Assembly: GCA_963664665.2 (NCBI GenBank)
Contig: CAXXMH010000002.1
Location: 1-64,000 of the forward strand
Direction: 5' to 3'
DNA: 64,000 bases
Origin: Bin55 sp963664665
GTDB lineage: Bacteria > Pseudomonadota > Gammaproteobacteria > Pseudomonadales > Azotimanducaceae
A program made the translations under genes and the position numbers. Shown here piece after piece: positions 27,658 through 36,438 of this stretch (the stretch's first letter is position 1; each line of letters starts with the position of its first letter). The notes below the pieces were generated by a model. It had not been told where the DNA came from. It did not search any database and worked only from the letters and a program-made list of their open reading frames with translations.

Positions 27658-29261
27658 TAACCGACTAAGTTGTCCGCGGATTTAACTTGCTCTTCCTCAG
27701 GATTAAATAACCGGTCCACGAATTCCTTTGGCAACGGCTTAGATAGTTTCGAAACCGTGTAAGTGAGGATCACGGATACAACTTCGCCCAATGCCGCACA
27801 AGAAAACGGATTAGGGCCCTCGTTATATAGCCATGTCACCACATCCACGATAACTCCGCTCTCACCAAACCACGCCGGGTTGAGCAATTGCGCGTGGAGG
27901 ATGATGAACGCTATGAAACCACCAAGCAGTCCTGCAAACGCTCCATGCTTGGTAACACCTTTCCAGAGCGCGCTCACGACGAGTGGTCCGGCGAAAGCTG
28001 CCATCATGCCGCCGGTGCCGATTAGTACGATCAAGGCAATGTTTGTGTTCTGAAGAGCCCACGCCATGGCGGCACACAGAATCAATACGACTACTGTGGA
28101 AACGCGGCTGATGGTCAATACTTGCTTATCGATCTGTGCTTCCGAGTGTGTCTTCGCGTATCGGGTTCGAGGCAGAATCGAGCGACGGTACAGGTCATTA
28201 GCGATGATCTGCGAAGAGGAGATGACCAGGCCATCTGCGGTTGACATGATCGCAGCGAGCACACCGACGCCGATCAAGGCTGCTAACCAAGTCGGGAAAA
28301 TCTCGATAAAAAGGACAGGTAGTGCGGCGTTCGGAGTCGTTCCTGTCATGAACAGGTCCTCACCAACAAGTCCGCGAGTTAATAGTCCTGCCAAGGACAT
28401 CATGCCAAGCGTTAGACCGCACGCAAATGCGAGTTTGACAAATGAAGATTGCTGATCAGTGCGCTTCAAAGCCCAGAGTTTGTTGCCGAGATGTGGGAGC
28501 AGCCCAAGTGGGATGTGCGCGAAGAAAATCGCCACAATCGACCACCATGAATGCGCTAACGCAGTTGTCGTGTTTAAGGGTTTCGTCAAGTGTTCGTCTT
28601 GTTCGGAAAGATTGCTCATCAACGCAGGTAAGCCACCATCTAACCCTACAGCGAAAACAAACAACACGATAACCAGGATTGCAAGCCCCAACATCATCAG
28701 TCCCTGAACACCGTCCGTGAGGATATCTGCGTGCGCCCCGCCCATTGAGACGTAAACCAGCAAGACGACCGTGGTGATCACAAGTGCCCACATACGATCA
28801 AAACCTAGCATCGTCTCAAACATCACGAGTCCAGATACGAGCTGACCCGCGATATAGAAAAACAACACCAGCGAGATCACTGATACAGTGATGCGCAAGG
28901 CATCGGATTGAAAACGATCACCTAAATACTCGGGAATCGAACGATTTCCGAACCGGTTACCTGCCGTTGCGATTAATCGCATCGCGATCAGGACGCCGAA
29001 ATACACCCCCATGGGATAAAGGAAACTACCCCAAATCATGGACACGCCATAGGTATACGCGAGCCCAGGTCCGCCTAGAAATGTCGCTCCGCTCGCGGTG
29101 GTTGCGGCGAATGCAAATGCAAGGAATACGGGTCCGTAAGAACCTCGAGCCGTTGCGTAGTCATCGGCGCGTTTAACTTTCAGTGTTCCCCAAACACCGA
29201 TGCCCAACATGGCACCCATGTAGACGACAAGAAATATCCAAGACCACGTAACGTAATCCAT
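27657..29261 (-). CDS. Sodium:solute symporter (SSS/SLC5 family)
   Basis: A 534-residue transporter with about thirteen hydrophobic segments. The SSS family core is visible: GFATTTASGATFLGGPGLAY-type region near TM2, then IPEYLGDRF, the GGAHADILTDGVQG block, and ADGLVISSSQIIANDLY, where the second sodium site lies in relatives. Overall it resembles PanF/PutP-like permeases. It imports an organic solute with Na+; candidates include a carboxylate such as pantothenate or a short acid. Its start is six bases after the nitroreductase stop on the minus strand, so the two are probably co-transcribed, with the carboxylase gene further upstream. Confidence 0.85.
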   Translation of the reverse strand: MDYVTWSWIFLVVYMGAMLGIGVWGTLKVKRADDYATARGSYGPVFLAFAFAATTASGATFLGGPGLAYTYGVSMIWGSFLYPMGVYFGVLIAMRLIATAGNRFGNRSIPEYLGDRFQSDALRITVSVISLVLFFYIAGQLVSGLVMFETMLGFDRMWALVITTVVLLVYVSMGGAHADILTDGVQGLMMLGLAILVIVLFVFAVGLDGGLPALMSNLSEQDEHLTKPLNTTTALAHSWWSIVAIFFAHIPLGLLPHLGNKLWALKRTDQQSSFVKLAFACGLTLGMMSLAGLLTRGLVGEDLFMTGTTPNAALPVLFIEIFPTWLAALIGVGVLAAIMSTADGLVISSSQIIANDLYRRSILPRTRYAKTHSEAQIDKQVLTISRVSTVVVLILCAAMAWALQNTNIALIVLIGTGGMMAAFAGPLVVSALWKGVTKHGAFAGLLGGFIAFIILHAQLLNPAWFGESGVIVDVVTWLYNEGPNPFSCAALGEVVSVILTYTVSKLSKPLPKEFVDRLFNPEEEQVKSADNLVG

Positions 29262-29267
29262 CTCTTG

Positions 29268-29903
29268 CTATCCGTCCCAGCGATCCCAGCACATGGTTTC
29301 CTCGACGGGCAGGCGTACGACCGGTCCGAAATTACCTTGGGGATATCCAATTGGAATCAAACAGAATGCTGCCATGTTGTCAGGCAGACTAAGCACTTCC
29401 TTGACCGCTGTCGGATTCATCAAACCAAGCGTTGTCGGCGCGGCGCCAAGACCTAAAGCGCGGGCGGCGAGGAGCACGTTTTGAATACCCGGCCATACGG
29501 AGCCACTCGCTTGAGAGGCGTTCGAGACGGGTCCAGGAAACTCAAAGCATGCGATCAGCAATATCGGGATGTCCTGCATATGTTCTGCTTGCCACAGCAC
29601 GGCATTGAGCATACGCTGACGTTTGTCTGCAGGTTGATGCGGCAAACTATCGAGTCGCGTGGACTCGACGCCCGTGTAGGCTTGCACCGCAGTCTTATTG
29701 AGCTCGGCGAGCTTGTTTTTCTGTGATTGGTCTTTGACCGCAATCCAGCGAGCTCCCTGCTGATTCGAGCCACTTGGTGCTTGATTGCCGGCATCGATGA
29801 GCTTCAAAATGAGCTCGTCCGGCACTGGGTCGCTCTTCAAACGCCGCATAGCACGGCAGTTGTACATGACGTCAAAAAGCGCCATCGAATCGGTAGTAGT
29901 CAT
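29268..29903 (-). CDS. Nitroreductase-family flavoprotein
   Basis: A 211-residue FMN-dependent protein of the nitroreductase superfamily. Visible signatures are NCRAMRRLKSDPVPDELI (N-terminal RS/MR FMN-phosphate region), NQAPSGSNQQGARW, and the C-terminal LGLGAAPTTLGLMNP and PIGYPQGNFGPV. It is expected to reduce nitro, quinone or enone substrates with NAD(P)H. It lies between the single-chain carboxylase (12 bases) and the symporter (six bases), so a three-gene minus-strand unit is likely. Physiological substrate unknown. Confidence 0.88.
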   Translation of the reverse strand: MTTTDSMALFDVMYNCRAMRRLKSDPVPDELILKLIDAGNQAPSGSNQQGARWIAVKDQSQKNKLAELNKTAVQAYTGVESTRLDSLPHQPADKRQRMLNAVLWQAEHMQDIPILLIACFEFPGPVSNASQASGSVWPGIQNVLLAARALGLGAAPTTLGLMNPTAVKEVLSLPDNMAAFCLIPIGYPQGNFGPVVRLPVEETMCWDRWDG

Positions 29904-29915
29904 AAGGTTTCCTTG

Positions 29916-32900
29916 TTACCAGGTGTCTATGTTTTGGCGTTTCTTGCCAGTGCGATGTGGGGGAGGTGGAGCGGAATCGAATGCAGCACTGATCCAGCGG
30001 CGCGAATCAGCTGGATCAATCACGTCGTCAACCGCGAAAGATGTGCCTGCAACCAACGCTCTTCCTCGTTGGTAAGCTGCCTCCACCAGTTGATCGTATC
30101 GAGCTTTTCGCTCAGCAGGATCTTCTATCGCCGCTAATTCATTGCGAAATCCGAGTTTTACTTGGCCTTCAAGACCCATTCCACCGAATTCAGCCGTAGG
30201 CCATGCGACCGTCGCAAACGGCTCTTTGAAGCTACCACCGGCCATTGCTTGTGCACCTAAGCCGTACGCTTTCCGGAGCACCATGGTTACATGCGGCACG
30301 GTAAGGTTTGCGCCAGTAACGAAGAGGCGACTGCAGTGGCGGACCAAAGCGGTCTTTTCAATCTCAGGTCCCACCATCATGCCAGGTGTATCGCAGAGTA
30401 CGAGGATCGGTATGTCAAATGCATCACACAACTGGAGGAAGCGTGCAGCGTTGTCTGAACCGTCGCTATCGATAGCACCGGAAAGATGCATTGGATTGTT
30501 TGCGACGACTCCAATCGGGCGGCCTTCAACGCGAATAAACGCAGTAACCATCCCGAGACCAAAGTCAGGTCGCAACTCGAGAACCGAACCCGTGTCAGCT
30601 AAGGTGTGAATCACGTCACGCACGTTGTAAACGCGCAATCGGTTTTCCGGCACGATTTGTCGCAACAACCGTTGATCCGCGCACTCCCACGTATCGATTG
30701 AACCTTGGAAATAGGAGAGGTATTGCTTTGTAGCGGCGACGGCTTCGACTTCGTCTTTTACGACGATGTCGACAACACCGTTCTTCCGTTGGACCTCGAG
30801 CGGTCCAACCTCTTCAGGGCGGAACACACCAAGATTGCCACCCTCGATTAAGGCAGGACCGCCCATGCCTATATTCGAGTTCTCGGTGGCGATGATGGTG
30901 TCGCAGCAACCAAGCAGTGAGGCGTTACCAGCGAAGCAGTATCGCGACGTAATGCCGATCATGGGAACTAGGCCACTCAATCGACCCATTGAAGCGAACG
31001 TCGGTGTATCTAGCGGTCGATAGACTGCGTCGTCTCGTCCTTGTCCGGCATTAGTCGTTGCCTTTCCGCCATCGCGTTTTCCGCCCGTACCAGCTCTTCC
31101 ACCGCCACCTTCAGCGAACAGCACTAGTGGAATCTCCCACTTCTCCGCAAGCTCGAGCATACGATCGGTTTTCGGGTGGTTGATCGCTCCTTGAGTACCT
31201 GCTAATACGGTGTAGTCATATGCCATGACCACGGTTCGGGACTTTTGCTTGCCGAATTGGGTTCCATTGATACTTCCGACTCCCGTGATCATGCCGTCTG
31301 TAGGAAACTTCCGAATGACTTCGTCTAGTGACAATCCGGTCCCTGGGGTGAGCGCCAACTGGCCATGCTCGACGAAAGACCCTGTATCGCACAGGTCGTT
31401 GATGTTCTCGCGAGCGGTCCGTTGCTGTGTCTTACGACGTTTCTCTACTGCATCAGGTCGACTCTCATCAAGCGTGATTTCATGACGCGCAATCACTTCA
31501 GCGACATCGTCTCTCAGTACATCAAGGTCGAGTTGAGTGCCACTATGTGTCTGGTCGACCGCGACCTCTCGTTCTTCAATATAAAGAAGCGCATGGTTCT
31601 CATAGACCGCGTCGCCGGCGTTCACATTCAAGGAATGCACAGCTCCTGTGCTTCCGGCACGAATCTCGTGTTCCATCTTCATCGCTTCCATGATCACGAC
31701 TATGGCCTCTTTGCCTAGCTCGTCGCCCACGTTCACAGCGATTTCGACCACCGTCCCTTGCATAGGTGCACGAACGGGTTGTGTACCAGGCGGTACCGGT
31801 GTGTTATCTTCGACGATGCTTTCGACTTGCTCTTCACGTGTGAATTCACCCGTCTTGCCATGTTCCAGAACCGCAAGAGGGTCGTCCGATTGAAGTCGTG
31901 TACCCGCGAGCGTAGGTTGGGAGGCATGCTGTTGCTCAGATGTTGCGTCTGTGATTGAACGAAGTAACGCTGGCGTCTGTTCGTCGATAAGCCGAGTATG
32001 GATCGTCATGTCTCTAACGCAGGGATCATCAAGCAGTGCGATGAGGAACTGTCTATTTGTCGCCACGCCGTCAATTTCGAATTGGCTCAAAGCACGTCGA
32101 CTGCGATTGAGTGCCGCTTCGAAAGATTCGCCAGAACAGACTACCTTGGCTAGGAGAGAATCGAAATTCGGATTTGTGGTGTAGCCTCGATAACCGTACG
32201 TATCGACTCGTACATTTGGACCAGTAGGCGTATCAAATCGCTGTAGCGTACCGCCGGTTGGCTTCGTTGAACCATCCTCGTTCATCACCTCCATGTTGAC
32301 TCGCGATTGAATTGAGTAGCGCGAACGCGAGGGTATCGCAAGCTCTTCGAAGTTCTCTCCAAGCGCGAGGCGTAATTGGGCTTGTACGAGGTCCACGCCA
32401 GCAGCTTCTTCGGTGATCGTGTGCTCGACTTGAATGCGAGCGTTTGCTTCAATAAAGTAGAACGACCCCTCACTGACCAGAAATTCGAACGTACCAAGGC
32501 TTCGGTATTTGGTTGCCCGTGCGAGGCGCGTCGCTGCGTCCCAAAGCTCGTGACGAACTGAGTCAGTTAGATTGGGTGCAGGAGCAATCTCGAGGATTTT
32601 CTGATGGCGTCGTTGCAGACTGCAGTCGCGATCACCAATGACTTTCACATTGCCGGTTCCGTCGCCGAATACCTGAAGCTCGATATGTCGAGCTTCTTCG
32701 AGTAACTGTTCCGCGTATAGCGCGTCGTCGCCAAACGCAGCTTTTGCTTCAGATGCGGCTCGTGCGTATGCGTCTACAAGTAGAGAAGGCTCGCTGACCT
32801 GACGCATCCCGCGACCACCGCCACCATTTACGGCTTTCAACAAGATCCCTTGGCTTTGCGGCAAGCTCGCGAGCAACGAACTCGCATCGTCGACCGTGAT

Positions 32901-33302
32901 GGGTCCGTCCAATCCCTTCACGACAGGTACTTGTTGAGCAACCGCGAAATTTCTCGCGCTGCTCTTGTCACCAAATAACCTCAGCGTCTCAGGTGTCGGT
33001 CCAATGTACGCGACACCGGCTTCTTCACAGGACTCTGCAAAAGTCGCGTTTTCGCTAAGGAAACCATAGCCAGGATGAACTGCGTCGCAATGATGCTGTT
33101 TAGCGATGTTGACGATATTCTCAATGTCGAGATACGCCTTGACTCCCACACCGCCTAGTAGTGCGGATTCATCCGTTACTGAAACGTGTCGCGAGTACTC
33201 ATCATCTTTCGAATAAATTGAGACGGTTGAAAGGTCTAAATCTTGAGCCGCGTCAGCGATTCGGATTGCAATCTCACCACGGTTGGCGATCAGAAGTTTC
33301 AT
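29916..33302 (-). CDS. Single-chain biotin-dependent acyl-CoA carboxylase (BC-BCCP-CT)
   Basis: A 1128-residue enzyme with the same plan as the partial gene at the window start. MKLLIANRGEIAIRI opens the biotin carboxylase; GGGGRGM and ARIQVEHT follow. EAMKMEH carries the biotinyl lysine (Lys542), and a complete carboxyltransferase ends in NIDTW. Both copies share long blocks such as FAGN.LLGCCD.IIAT and the acyl-CoA-site region. This fits the single-chain long-chain acyl-CoA carboxylase (LCC) family, which works as a homohexamer on several acyl-CoAs. It leads the nitroreductase and symporter genes and is divergent from the Zn-ribbon/thiolase/MaoC operon, pointing to catabolism of a branched or unusual acid (inference). 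Confidence 0.93.
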   Translation of the reverse strand: MKLLIANRGEIAIRIADAAQDLDLSTVSIYSKDDEYSRHVSVTDESALLGGVGVKAYLDIENIVNIAKQHHCDAVHPGYGFLSENATFAESCEEAGVAYIGPTPETLRLFGDKSSARNFAVAQQVPVVKGLDGPITVDDASSLLASLPQSQGILLKAVNGGGGRGMRQVSEPSLLVDAYARAASEAKAAFGDDALYAEQLLEEARHIELQVFGDGTGNVKVIGDRDCSLQRRHQKILEIAPAPNLTDSVRHELWDAATRLARATKYRSLGTFEFLVSEGSFYFIEANARIQVEHTITEEAAGVDLVQAQLRLALGENFEELAIPSRSRYSIQSRVNMEVMNEDGSTKPTGGTLQRFDTPTGPNVRVDTYGYRGYTTNPNFDSLLAKVVCSGESFEAALNRSRRALSQFEIDGVATNRQFLIALLDDPCVRDMTIHTRLIDEQTPALLRSITDATSEQQHASQPTLAGTRLQSDDPLAVLEHGKTGEFTREEQVESIVEDNTPVPPGTQPVRAPMQGTVVEIAVNVGDELGKEAIVVIMEAMKMEHEIRAGSTGAVHSLNVNAGDAVYENHALLYIEEREVAVDQTHSGTQLDLDVLRDDVAEVIARHEITLDESRPDAVEKRRKTQQRTARENINDLCDTGSFVEHGQLALTPGTGLSLDEVIRKFPTDGMITGVGSINGTQFGKQKSRTVVMAYDYTVLAGTQGAINHPKTDRMLELAEKWEIPLVLFAEGGGGRAGTGGKRDGGKATTNAGQGRDDAVYRPLDTPTFASMGRLSGLVPMIGITSRYCFAGNASLLGCCDTIIATENSNIGMGGPALIEGGNLGVFRPEEVGPLEVQRKNGVVDIVVKDEVEAVAATKQYLSYFQGSIDTWECADQRLLRQIVPENRLRVYNVRDVIHTLADTGSVLELRPDFGLGMVTAFIRVEGRPIGVVANNPMHLSGAIDSDGSDNAARFLQLCDAFDIPILVLCDTPGMMVGPEIEKTALVRHCSRLFVTGANLTVPHVTMVLRKAYGLGAQAMAGGSFKEPFATVAWPTAEFGGMGLEGQVKLGFRNELAAIEDPAERKARYDQLVEAAYQRGRALVAGTSFAVDDVIDPADSRRWISAAFDSAPPPPHRTGKKRQNIDTW

Positions 33303-33417
33303 AGGGAATCGGTGCGGGAAGCGAAGCGGTCAAGTGTAATCAGCGCAATACGTGGCGGAATTTCGCTTATAGATAATTGAGGTAAATCTCGTTTTTACTC
33401 TCAATCCGGACTACTTA

Positions 33418-33837
33418 GTGGCTTACGACAAACCCATCCCTCGTCAGGGACAACATAACAAGCCTTTCTGGGAAGGCGCGAAACAAGGCAAACTCATGCT
33501 CCCGCATTGCAAGGAGTGCAACAAGGTACATTGGTATCCTCGATTGCTCTGTCCATTTTGTCATTCCGATCAGCTGGATTGGATTGAAGCGAGTGGCGAG
33601 GGTACGTTGTACACGTTTGCCGTTCAACACCGATTGGCGGCGGGAAACTGGGCAAAAGAACTGCCATTTGTCACCGCGTTCATCGACCTGAAGGAAGGAG
33701 ATAGGATGCAGACTGTTCTACGCGGTGTGGATCCCAGTAAGCCGGAAGAAATCAAGATTGGATCTAAGGTCAAGGTTGAATTCGAGCAAGCCAACGACGA
33801 TACGTTCATTCCGTTCTGGAGAGTAGTTGAATCATGA
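33418..33837 (+). CDS. Zn-ribbon/OB-fold protein (DUF35), thiolase partner
   Basis: A 139-residue protein. Two CxxC pairs (CKEC and CPFC) form a rubredoxin-like Zn ribbon, followed by an OB-fold with GEGTLYTFAVQH and SKVKVEFEQ. In archaea and in steroid-degrading bacteria such proteins bind SCP-x-type thiolases or aldolases and are needed for their activity. GTG start at 33418. Its last four bases (ATGA) contain the start of the thiolase gene, so the two are translationally coupled, consistent with a complex. Confidence 0.9.
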   Translation: MAYDKPIPRQGQHNKPFWEGAKQGKLMLPHCKECNKVHWYPRLLCPFCHSDQLDWIEASGEGTLYTFAVQHRLAAGNWAKELPFVTAFIDLKEGDRMQTVLRGVDPSKPEEIKIGSKVKVEFEQANDDTFIPFWRVVES

Positions 33838-35048
33838 AGATGCCTGACTTGTCATACCGCGCCGCGCTCGTTGGCGCGTGCGAATCAGACCTGATTGGCT
33901 ACCCGGGCGGCGAAGAAAGAAGTATCCGTTGCACGTCATTACAACTACACATCGAGGCGATCAAGAATGTTTCCGCCTATACGGGTATTCCTATCAGCGA
34001 CATTGACGGTGTGTTTTCAGCCGGTTGGTCCTCGGAACTATCTGAGCACCTTGGTCTTCACCCCTCTTACATCGACACAACGTCAGTTGGTGGCTGCTCG
34101 TTTCAACTGCACGTACGACACGCGTTAGCAGCAATCGCTGCAGGGATGATCGATACGGCGCTAATCAGCCACGGCGAAGCCGGCTGGTCGTATCGCGGAA
34201 TGGGTGGACGTGGAGGCGGCGGACGCGGTGAGGTCTCACCTGCCGAGGAAGCAACAGCGGCGTACGGGATTGCGGGAGCTCCATCTCAATACGCGCACGC
34301 TATGGTTCGACACAATCATGTTTACGGCACGACCCCTGAGGATTTTGCGCACGTCAGCGTAGTGACGCGGCAATGGGCGATGAAGAACCCGCGTGCACTG
34401 ATGTATTCAAAGGAAACGAATCCGTTTGGCGGCGAAATCACGGTCGAGGACGTATTGGGTGCGCGCTTAATCGCATGGCCAATGACGCTCTATCACTGCT
34501 GTTTGGTCACTGACCATGGTGGTGCAGTTATCTTGGCGAGACCTGAAATCGCACGCACTTTGAGGTCGAAACCTGTATGGGTCGTTGGGGCAGGTGAGTC
34601 AATGGGTCACTCGAACATGGTCGAGATGGAAGACTTCACCGCGACCTCAGCACATCGATCGGCAAAAATGGCATACGAAATGGCAGGTTTGAGTCCGAAC
34701 GATATCGAGATGGCGATGATCTACGACTCGTTCACGATCACCGCAGGCATCACAGCAGAAATGCTTGGTTTGGCGCCGCGCGGGCGTGGATACACCCTTT
34801 GGAAAGAAGGGCACGCCGCGCCTGGCGGGCGTCTTCCAATTAACACTAACGGCGGTGGATTGTCGTTTAACCATTCCGGCATGTATGGCATGCAGTTGTT
34901 GGTTGAGGCATACCGTCAAATGTCGGGCACCGCCGAGGACGGCGTTAACGGTGACCCGGGCAAGCAGACTGAAGCGTCGAACTGTATTGTCAACGGTACC
35001 GGCGGCACCCTTTCGACAACGGGCACGTTGATTTTGGAACGCGACTAG
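33834..35048 (+). CDS. Thiolase-like acyl-CoA acyltransferase or lyase (SCP-x type)
   Basis: A 404-residue thiolase-fold protein. A nucleophile-cysteine candidate lies in VGGCSFQLHV and a catalytic histidine region in GGGLSFNHSG. The terminal CxG of classical thiolases is replaced by NGTGGTLST, as in SCP-x/Ltp2-like members that act with a DUF35 partner. It probably cleaves or forms a C-C bond of a 3-oxo- or 3-hydroxyacyl-CoA. The overlap with the Zn-ribbon gene and the MaoC gene 13 bases downstream give a three-gene unit, like side-chain-cleavage cassettes for sterols or branched acids. Substrate unknown. Confidence 0.88.
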   Translation: MKMPDLSYRAALVGACESDLIGYPGGEERSIRCTSLQLHIEAIKNVSAYTGIPISDIDGVFSAGWSSELSEHLGLHPSYIDTTSVGGCSFQLHVRHALAAIAAGMIDTALISHGEAGWSYRGMGGRGGGGRGEVSPAEEATAAYGIAGAPSQYAHAMVRHNHVYGTTPEDFAHVSVVTRQWAMKNPRALMYSKETNPFGGEITVEDVLGARLIAWPMTLYHCCLVTDHGGAVILARPEIARTLRSKPVWVVGAGESMGHSNMVEMEDFTATSAHRSAKMAYEMAGLSPNDIEMAMIYDSFTITAGITAEMLGLAPRGRGYTLWKEGHAAPGGRLPINTNGGGLSFNHSGMYGMQLLVEAYRQMSGTAEDGVNGDPGKQTEASNCIVNGTGGTLSTTGTLILERD

Positions 35049-35060
35049 AGGACCAAATTC

Positions 35061-35933
35061 GTGGCGAGCTATAACGCTCAAGCAGCACTACCGGATGGCA
35101 AACCCGGTCCATGGGGAGAGCCAGTTTCGATTTCATACGATCAGCGTGATGTCCTGCTGTACGCAGTTGGTATCGGTATCACGGATCTGCGCTACATCTA
35201 TGAAGCGAATCATGATTTCTCTGTCTTTCCGACTTTTTCAATACGATGGGGTGGAGCAGGCGCGCCAGTAGATAGTGCCCACATACCGAACTCGCCTGGT
35301 CCTCTTAATATTGATGCGGAACGGTACTTAGAGGTCCTTCAACCCTTACCAGTACGCGGATCGGTTACGGTACGTTCGCGATTGATCGGCGTACACCCTA
35401 GGGGTCGTGGAAACGGATTTTGTGAGTACGAGAGCATCGTGACGAACGCAGATGGAGAAGACTGCGTTCGCATGGTGAATGGTTCGTTTCGACGAGGCGT
35501 TAAAGAGCTTGGTGATATCGAACCGTTTGAGGGCGTAGGGCAGACGTTTTCGCAGAAAATCGCGGTACCCGACTCGACGGCTGACGTGAATCTATCCGTT
35601 AGGATCGGCGAAAATCAAGCCCATATTTACCGTTTGTCGGGTGACTACAACTCGCTTCACATCGATCCTGAAGCGGCACGCTTCGGTGGCTTCGAAACAC
35701 CGATCCTACACGGTCTATGTACATTCGGTCATTGCGCACAGCAATTGCTGAGTGCGGTTTGTGGCAATGATCAAGCACGATTCAAGAAAATCAAGGTTCG
35801 CTTCTCGTCACCCGTATTTCCCGGCGACGACTTGATCATTCGAGGTTGGAAGGAAGCTGAAGGTCGCGTTATTTTCGAAGGTGTTGTTGGCGATCGAGTG
35901 GTTGTTTCGAACGCTTACTTCGAGTACTCGTAG
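35061..35933 (+). CDS. MaoC-type enoyl-CoA hydratase (double hotdog)
   Basis: A 290-residue hydratase. The C-terminal hotdog carries the hydratase-2 signature YRLSGDYNSLHIDPEAA with the catalytic Asp and His, followed by PILHGLCTFG. The N-terminal half is a decayed hotdog, as in eukaryotic MFE-2-like and bacterial two-domain enzymes. It hydrates trans-2-enoyl-CoA to (R)-3-hydroxyacyl-CoA. GTG start at 35061; a GAGGACC segment upstream may be the ribosome site. Third gene of the DUF35-thiolase-MaoC operon, so it likely acts just before the thiolase-like step. Confidence 0.92.
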   Translation: MASYNAQAALPDGKPGPWGEPVSISYDQRDVLLYAVGIGITDLRYIYEANHDFSVFPTFSIRWGGAGAPVDSAHIPNSPGPLNIDAERYLEVLQPLPVRGSVTVRSRLIGVHPRGRGNGFCEYESIVTNADGEDCVRMVNGSFRRGVKELGDIEPFEGVGQTFSQKIAVPDSTADVNLSVRIGENQAHIYRLSGDYNSLHIDPEAARFGGFETPILHGLCTFGHCAQQLLSAVCGNDQARFKKIKVRFSSPVFPGDDLIIRGWKEAEGRVIFEGVVGDRVVVSNAYFEYS

Positions 35934-35948
35934 ACGACCGACCAATCG

Positions 35949-36383
35949 TCAGTCGCTAGGTTTGCGCATCCAACGCGCTTTATCGGTCGTATTCTCGACT
36001 TCGCGCCCTGACTCCGCCCATCCGCTGAATCCGGCTTCAAGGTGGGCAACGTTTGCGTATCCCATTTCCTTGAGCGCTTTTGCAGCGAAAGCGGAACGTC
36101 CACCCCCAGCACAGAACAAAACCACTCGTTTGTCTTCCTCAAAGTAGTCACGGTAGTAGGGACTCGCTGGGTCGGCCCAGAATTCAAGCATCCCGCGCGG
36201 TGCGTTGATCGCGGATGGGATAGTACCCAAATCTACGTACTCCTGGATTTCGCGGATATCAAGAAGCAATAGATCGTCGCGGTCGCTTAGTTCGTGATCC
36301 AAGTCTTCGAGGCTTAAGTTCTCAAGATCTTTCTTAACCTCTTCGACCATTCCAAAAACGTTTTTTATTGGCATTGCTTTCAT
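35949..36383 (-). CDS. Rhodanese-domain protein
   Basis: A 144-residue single rhodanese domain. The active loop CAGGGRSA carries the catalytic cysteine, and LLLLDIREIQEY and INAPRG are the usual upstream landmarks. A helical segment of about 30 residues precedes the domain. Expected role: sulfur transfer (thiosulfate or persulfide to cyanide or thiol acceptors) or a related persulfide function. It converges on the MaoC gene. No clear partner nearby. Confidence 0.88.
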   Translation of the reverse strand: MKAMPIKNVFGMVEEVKKDLENLSLEDLDHELSDRDDLLLLDIREIQEYVDLGTIPSAINAPRGMLEFWADPASPYYRDYFEEDKRVVLFCAGGGRSAFAAKALKEMGYANVAHLEAGFSGWAESGREVENTTDKARWMRKPSD

Positions 36384-36438
36384 TGTGTTTTACAGTGACC
36401 AAAATTAAACGTTTCGTGAGTCGACAGTTCTGCTAACC

